A model generated the notes under the pieces. The model ran no database searches. It was given only the letters and a program-made list of their open reading frames with translations, and was not told the DNA's origin. From contig NZ_JACHLI010000013.1 of assembly GCF_014204515.1 (NCBI RefSeq), positions 1-64,000 of the forward strand: a stretch of DNA of 64,000 nucleotides, given 5' to 3'. Shown piece after piece: positions 59,631-64,000 of this stretch (position 1 is the stretch's first letter; each line of letters starts with the position of its first letter). The DNA comes from Pseudomonas nitroreducens (GTDB taxonomy: Bacteria > Pseudomonadota > Gammaproteobacteria > Pseudomonadales > Pseudomonadaceae). The position numbers were made by a program, and so were the translations under genes.

Positions 59631-60659
59631 ATGAAGATGGTGAAATCCACCCTGGCAGTGCTGACCGCCGCTACCGTGTTCGGCATCAGCGGCCTCGCTC
59701 ACGCGGGCGCTACCCTGGATGCTGTGAAGAAGAAAGGCTATGTGCAGTGCGGTATCAGTGACGGTCTTCCGGGCTTCTCCTACGCGGACGCCAATGGCCA
59801 GTACAAGGGCATCGACGTGGATGTCTGCCGCGCCGTGGCGGCGGCCGTGTTCGGCGACGCGAGCAAGGTCAAGTACAGCCCGCTGACCGCCAAGGAGCGT
59901 TTCACCGCGCTGCAGTCCGGCGAGATCGACATCCTCTCGCGCAACACCACCTGGACCAGTTCCCGCGACAGCGCCATGGGCCTGAACTTCGTCGGCGTGA
60001 CCTACTACGACGGCCAGGGCTTCCTGGTGAACAAGAAGCTCGGCGTTTCCAGCGCCAAGGCCCTGGACGGCGCCACCGTGTGCATCCAGGCCGGCACCAC
60101 CACCGAGCTCAATCTGTCCGACTACTTCCGCTCCAACAACCTCAAGTACACCCCCATCACCTACGACACCTCCGACGAGAGCGCCAAGTCGCTGGAATCC
60201 GGCCGTTGCGACGTGCTGACCTCCGACCAGTCGCAGCTGTACGCCCAGCGCATCAAGCTGGCCGCACCGGACGACTACGTGGTGCTGCCCGAAGTGATCT
60301 CCAAGGAGCCCCTTGGCCCGGCCGTGCGCCAGGGTGACGAGGAGTGGTTCGACATCGCCCGCTGGACGCTGTTCGCGATGCTCAACGCCGAGGAGCTGGG
60401 CATCGACTCGAAGAACGTCGAGGAACAGGCCAAGAGCACCAAGAACCCGGACGTCGCGCGTCTGCTCGGCGCCGAGGGCGACTACGGCAAGGACCTCAAG
60501 CTGCCCAAGGACTGGGCGGTGCAGATCGTCAAGCAAGTGGGTAACTATGGCGAGATCTTCGACCGCAACGTCGGCGACGGCAGCGAGCTGAAGATCAAGC
60601 GTGGCCTCAATGCCCAGTGGAACAAGGGTGGTCTGCAGTACGCACCGCCGGTGCGCTGA
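59631..60659 (+). CDS. aapJ: General L-amino-acid-binding protein AapJ
   Basis: Periplasmic substrate-binding protein of 342 residues, with signal peptide (cleavage after LAHA, residue about 25). Family 3 binding-protein blocks: GYVQCGISDGLPGFSYADANG, GIDVDVCRAVAAAVFGD, LTAKERFTALQSGEIDILSRNTTW (split here for length) and GDEEWFDIARWTLFAM. It delivers many L-amino acids to AapQMP. The ATG at 59631 follows GGAGAAG. First gene of aapJQMP. Confidence 0.95.
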   Translation: MKMVKSTLAVLTAATVFGISGLAHAGATLDAVKKKGYVQCGISDGLPGFSYADANGQYKGIDVDVCRAVAAAVFGDASKVKYSPLTAKERFTALQSGEIDILSRNTTWTSSRDSAMGLNFVGVTYYDGQGFLVNKKLGVSSAKALDGATVCIQAGTTTELNLSDYFRSNNLKYTPITYDTSDESAKSLESGRCDVLTSDQSQLYAQRIKLAAPDDYVVLPEVISKEPLGPAVRQGDEEWFDIARWTLFAMLNAEELGIDSKNVEEQAKSTKNPDVARLLGAEGDYGKDLKLPKDWAVQIVKQVGNYGEIFDRNVGDGSELKIKRGLNAQWNKGGLQYAPPVR

Positions 60660-60777
60660 CCTTACCCAGGCCGGCGCCCGGAGTGTGGGCGCCGGTCCGT
60701 TTCGATCGACGTGAAGCCTTCCGGGCGATCTCGGGCGTAGCCCCGTGGTCGCCCGGCGGCCTTCCGAGAGGGCTTAC

Positions 60778-61962
60778 ATGCAGAATTCCATCAAGGCCCG
60801 GCGCCCGCGGGGGGCATCGTTCAACGATCCCGTCGTGCGTGGCTGGGCATTCCAGATCATCGCCGTCATCGCTGTCCTGGCGATCGGCTGGTTCCTCTTC
60901 GACAACACCCAGACCAACCTCGCCCACCGCGGCATCCAGTCCGGTTTCGGCTTCCTCGACCACAGCGCCGGCTTCGGCATCTCCCAGCACCTGATCGACT
61001 ACAGCGAAAGCGACACCTACGGACGGGTGTTCCTGGTCGGCCTGCTGAACACGCTGCTGGTCACGGTGGTGGGCATCTTCTTCGCCACCGTCCTGGGTTT
61101 CATCCTCGGTGTGGCGCGGCTGTCGCCCAACTGGCTGATCCGCAAGCTGGCGACCCTGTACATCGAGACCTTTCGCAACATCCCGCCGCTGCTGCAGATC
61201 TTCTTCTGGTACTTCGCCGTGCTCGGCCCGCTGCCGGGCCCGCGGCAGAGCATCAGCTTCGGCGACCTGTTCTTCGTCAACAACCGCGGCCTGCAGATGC
61301 CCGCGCCGATCGCCGCCGACGGCCTCGGCCCGTTCATCGTCGCGGTGATCCTGGCCCTGGTCGGCTGGGCGGTGGTGTGGAAGTGGGCCAAGGCCCGCCG
61401 GCATGCGACCGGCAAGGCCTTCCCGGTATTCCTCAGCGGCCTGGCGCTGCTGATCCTGATACCGGGCCTGGTGTCGCTGGTGGCCGGCGCACCGTTCCAC
61501 TGGGATGTGCCGGTGCTGCAGGGCTTCAACTTCCGTGGCGGCTGGGTGGTGATCCCGGAACTGGTGTCCATCGTGCTGGCGCTGTCGGTCTATACCGCCG
61601 CCTTCATCGGCGAGACGGTGCGCGCCGGCATCCAGGCGGTCAGCCACGGTCAGACCGAAGCCGCCGGCTCCCTCGGTCTGCGCCCCGGGCAGACCCTGCG
61701 CCTGGTGATCATTCCGCAGGCGCTGCGGGTGATCATTCCGCCGCTCACCAGCCAGTACCTGAACCTGGCGAAGAACTCCTCGCTGGCGGCCGCCATCGGC
61801 TATCCGGACATGGTCTCGCTGTTCGCCGGCACGGTGCTCAACCAGACCGGCCAGGCCATCGAGACCATGGCCATCACCATGAGCGTGTACCTGGCCATCA
61901 GCATCAGCATTTCGCTGCTGATGAACTGGTACAACAAGCGCATCGCGCTGGTCGAGCGGTAG
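60778..61962 (+). CDS. aapQ: General L-amino-acid ABC transporter permease AapQ
   Basis: Inner-membrane permease of 394 residues, His/Glu/Gln/Arg family. N-terminal membrane segments flank a long periplasmic/linker part (about 40-90 and 150-230). The permease motif region is GETVRAGIQAVSHGQTEAAG, where the EAA loop contacts AapP, followed by SLGLRPGQTLRLVIIPQALR. ATG at 60778 follows GAGAGG. It starts 118 bp after aapJ, a gap in which I see only a weak inverted repeat. Confidence 0.95.
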   Translation: MQNSIKARRPRGASFNDPVVRGWAFQIIAVIAVLAIGWFLFDNTQTNLAHRGIQSGFGFLDHSAGFGISQHLIDYSESDTYGRVFLVGLLNTLLVTVVGIFFATVLGFILGVARLSPNWLIRKLATLYIETFRNIPPLLQIFFWYFAVLGPLPGPRQSISFGDLFFVNNRGLQMPAPIAADGLGPFIVAVILALVGWAVVWKWAKARRHATGKAFPVFLSGLALLILIPGLVSLVAGAPFHWDVPVLQGFNFRGGWVVIPELVSIVLALSVYTAAFIGETVRAGIQAVSHGQTEAAGSLGLRPGQTLRLVIIPQALRVIIPPLTSQYLNLAKNSSLAAAIGYPDMVSLFAGTVLNQTGQAIETMAITMSVYLAISISISLLMNWYNKRIALVER

Positions 61963-61972
61963 GGAGCCTTCC

Positions 61973-63070
61973 ATGACAACGCATACCTTCAAGCCCGACC
62001 TGCCGCCACCGGCGATGAGCGTGGGCTTCCTGGGCTGGCTGCGCGCCAACCTGTTCTCCAGCTGGTTCAACACCCTGCTGACCCTGGTCGGTATCTACCT
62101 GGTCTACCTGATCCTGCCGCCGCTGCTGGAGTGGGCGATCATCAAGGCCGACTGGACCGGCAGCACCCGCGCCGACTGTTCCCGCGAGGGCGCCTGCTGG
62201 GTGTTCATCGGCTCGCGCTTTGGCCAGTTCATGTACGGCTTCTACCCCGAGGAGCTGCGCTGGCGCGTGGACCTCACCGTGCTGTTCGTGGTGTTCGGCG
62301 CGGCGCCGCTGTTCCTCAAGCGCTTCGCGTACAAGGTGAAGTACGGCCTGTGTTTCCTCGTGGCACTGCCGATCGTGGCCTACTGGCTGCTGCACGGCGG
62401 CTTCCTCGGCCTGGAAACCGTGCCCACCAGTGCCTGGGGCGGGCTGATGCTCACCGTGGTGATCGCTGCGGTCGGCATCTGCGGGGCGATGCCGCTGGGC
62501 ATCCTGCTGGCGCTGGGGCGACGTTCGAAGATGCCGGCGATCAAGGTCATCTGCGTCACCACCATCGAATTCTGGCGCGGCGTGCCGCTGATCACCGTGC
62601 TGTTCATGTCCTCGGTGATGCTGCCGCTGTTCCTGCCCGAAGGCATGAACCTGGACAAGCTGCTGCGGGCCATGGTGATGGTGGTGCTGTTCGAGGCCGC
62701 CTACATCGCTGAGGTAGTGCGTGGCGGCATGCAGGCCATCCCCAAGGGCCAGTACGAAGCCGCGGCCGCCATGGGCCTGGGCTACTGGCGGACCATGGGC
62801 CTGGTGATCCTGCCGCAGGCGCTGAAGCTGGTGATCCCCGGCATCGTCAACACCTTCATCGCGCTGTTCAAGGACACGAGCCTGGTGATCATCATCGGCC
62901 TGTTCGACTTCCTCAACAGCATCAAGCGCGCCACCGCGGACCCGGCCTGGCTGGGCATGGCCACCGAAGGCTATGTGTTCGCCGCGGTCGTCTACTGGAT
63001 TTTCTGTTTCGGCATGTCCCGCTACTCCATGCACCTGGAGCACAAGCTGGACACCGGCCACAAGCGTTAG
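61973..63070 (+). CDS. aapM: General L-amino-acid ABC transporter permease AapM
   Basis: Second permease subunit, 365 residues, forming the channel with AapQ. The EAA motif is AEVVRGGMQAIPKGQYEAAA with MGLGYWRTMGLVILPQALK. Several hydrophobic helices occur at about 30-50, 100-140, 150-180 and 210-330. Ten bases after aapQ, with AGGGAG as ribosome-binding site. Confidence 0.95.
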   Translation: MTTHTFKPDLPPPAMSVGFLGWLRANLFSSWFNTLLTLVGIYLVYLILPPLLEWAIIKADWTGSTRADCSREGACWVFIGSRFGQFMYGFYPEELRWRVDLTVLFVVFGAAPLFLKRFAYKVKYGLCFLVALPIVAYWLLHGGFLGLETVPTSAWGGLMLTVVIAAVGICGAMPLGILLALGRRSKMPAIKVICVTTIEFWRGVPLITVLFMSSVMLPLFLPEGMNLDKLLRAMVMVVLFEAAYIAEVVRGGMQAIPKGQYEAAAAMGLGYWRTMGLVILPQALKLVIPGIVNTFIALFKDTSLVIIIGLFDFLNSIKRATADPAWLGMATEGYVFAAVVYWIFCFGMSRYSMHLEHKLDTGHKR

Positions 63071-63082
63071 GAGTGAATCGTC

Positions 63083-63859
63083 ATGTCTGAAGCCACCAAC
63101 AAGACCGCGCAGCCGGCCATCGGCGATCACGTGATGATCACCATGAAGGGCGTGAACAAGTGGTACGGCCAGTTCCACGTGCTCAAGGACATCAACCTGG
63201 AGGTCAAGCAGGGCGAGCGTATCGTGCTCTGCGGGCCGTCCGGTTCGGGCAAGTCCACCACCATCCGCTGCATCAACCGCCTGGAGGAACACCAGCAGGG
63301 CAGCATCGTGGTCGACGGCACCGAGCTGACCAACGACCTCAAGCAGATCGAGGCGATCCGCAGCGAGGTCGGCATGGTGTTCCAGCACTTCAACCTGTTC
63401 CCGCACCTGACCGTGCTGCAGAACTGCATCCTGGCGCCGATGTGGGTGCGCAAGCTGCCCAAGCGCCAGGCCGAGGAAGTCGCCATGCATTACCTGGAGC
63501 GCGTACGCATCCCCGAGCAGGCGCACAAGTTCCCCGGCCAGCTCTCCGGCGGCCAGCAGCAGCGCGTGGCGATCGCTCGCGCGCTGTGCATGAAGCCGAA
63601 GATCATGCTGTTCGACGAACCCACCTCGGCGCTCGACCCGGAAATGGTCAAGGAAGTGCTCGACACCATGATCGGCCTGGCGCAGAGCGGCATGACCATG
63701 CTCTGCGTGACCCACGAGATGGGCTTCGCCCGCACCGTGGCGAACCGGGTGATCTTCATGGACAAGGGCGAGATCGTCGAACAGGCGCCGCCGGACCAGT
63801 TCTTCGACAATCCGCAGTCGGATCGGACCAAGCTGTTCCTCAGTCAGATCCTGCACTGA
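63083..63859 (+). CDS. aapP: General L-amino-acid ABC transporter ATPase AapP
   Basis: Cytoplasmic ATPase subunit, 258 residues. Walker A GPSGSGKST, Q-loop in MVFQHFNLFPHLT, signature LSGGQQQR, Walker B IMLFDEPTSALD and switch histidine in CVTHEMGFA. Twelve bases after aapM. It completes aapJQMP; two facing REP palindromes follow. Confidence 0.97.
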   Translation: MSEATNKTAQPAIGDHVMITMKGVNKWYGQFHVLKDINLEVKQGERIVLCGPSGSGKSTTIRCINRLEEHQQGSIVVDGTELTNDLKQIEAIRSEVGMVFQHFNLFPHLTVLQNCILAPMWVRKLPKRQAEEVAMHYLERVRIPEQAHKFPGQLSGGQQQRVAIARALCMKPKIMLFDEPTSALDPEMVKEVLDTMIGLAQSGMTMLCVTHEMGFARTVANRVIFMDKGEIVEQAPPDQFFDNPQSDRTKLFLSQILH

Positions 63860-63870
63860 CAGCAGGCTTT

Positions 63871-63951
63871 TCGTCGGAGCGAGCTTGCTCGCGAACAGAC
63901 TTCCCGGCCACCTCGGTGTCGGGCGGTTCGCGAGCAGGCTCGCTCTTGCAG
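63871..63951. repeat. Inverted pair of family B REP palindromes after aapP
   Basis: TCGGAGCGAGCTTGCTCGCGAACAG faces GTTCGCGAGCAGGCTCGCTCTTGCAGG across some 30 bp, directly downstream of the operon. No classical terminator is seen; this pair may protect the 3' end of the message. The last 49 bases of the window show nothing. Confidence 0.75.
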
Positions 63952-64000
63952 GCATGGCCTGTCACGCTCGTCTCCCCCGATGGCAGGCCACCGCCGCAAC

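Overview
The window is a 64 kb chromosomal segment of a high-GC Pseudomonas, most likely a P. aeruginosa-group species other than P. aeruginosa itself (for example P. nitroreducens or P. citronellolis). This rests on near-textbook alginate, nar and dau operons, very high similarity to remembered PAO1 proteins, and many Pseudomonas-type REP palindromes. There is no tRNA, rRNA, insertion sequence, CRISPR array or intact prophage.

Layout. (1) 1-1.9 kb: repeat-rich DNA with a lone BRO-N protein gene, preceded by a strongly structured, apparently non-coding leader. (2) 1.9-19.2 kb, minus strand: the complete alginate operon algD-8-44-KEGXLIJFA. A roughly 1.1 kb AT-richer algD control region contains an AlgR-type box, and an intrinsic terminator follows algA. 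REP-type palindromes interrupt the operon, one of them in frame in the 5' end of algG. (3) 20.2-29.5 kb: yaaA, a PIN-PhoH ATPase, molybdenum cofactor genes (moaC-moaD-moaE, moaB-moeA), the oxygen-independent ubiquinone genes ubiU-ubiV-ubiT and a small DGC-type cysteine-rich protein. (4) 30.1-44.5 kb: the nitrate-respiration locus, with narXL diverging from narK1-narK2-narGHJI, then a parvulin-type prolyl isomerase and moaA. A perfect Anr/Dnr box and a NarL-like site sit between narX and narK1. (5) 45.2-50.1 kb: a cationic amino-acid binding protein, a 1.2 kb repeat island and the dauBAR D-amino-acid catabolic operon. (6) 50.3-59.1 kb, minus strand: chemoreceptor, RhlB-type helicase, membrane dipeptidase, a diguanylate cyclase with a cyclic-nucleotide-type sensor domain, acyl-CoA synthetase and carboxylesterase. 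(7) 59.6-63.9 kb: the aapJQMP general L-amino-acid ABC transporter.

How it fits together. Regions 3 and 4 form an anaerobic-respiration locus: Moco for NarG, oxygen-independent ubiquinone to feed NarI, nitrate transport, nitrate sensing and Anr control. Region 2 makes an exopolysaccharide whose polymerase is controlled by c-di-GMP through the PilZ domain of Alg44, and a diguanylate cyclase is encoded in region 6. Regions 5 and 7 handle amino-acid uptake and D-amino-acid breakdown.

Most novel signals. First, a dispersed structured element of about 300 bp is present three times (twice next to dauR, once at the window start), and its hairpins are kept by compensatory base changes. Second, a 140-nt nested stem structure lies upstream of the BRO-N gene. 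Third, a REP pair is inserted in frame at the algG signal peptide. Fourth, an orphan minus-strand terminator and structured DNA between moaA and the binding-protein gene suggest a small RNA.
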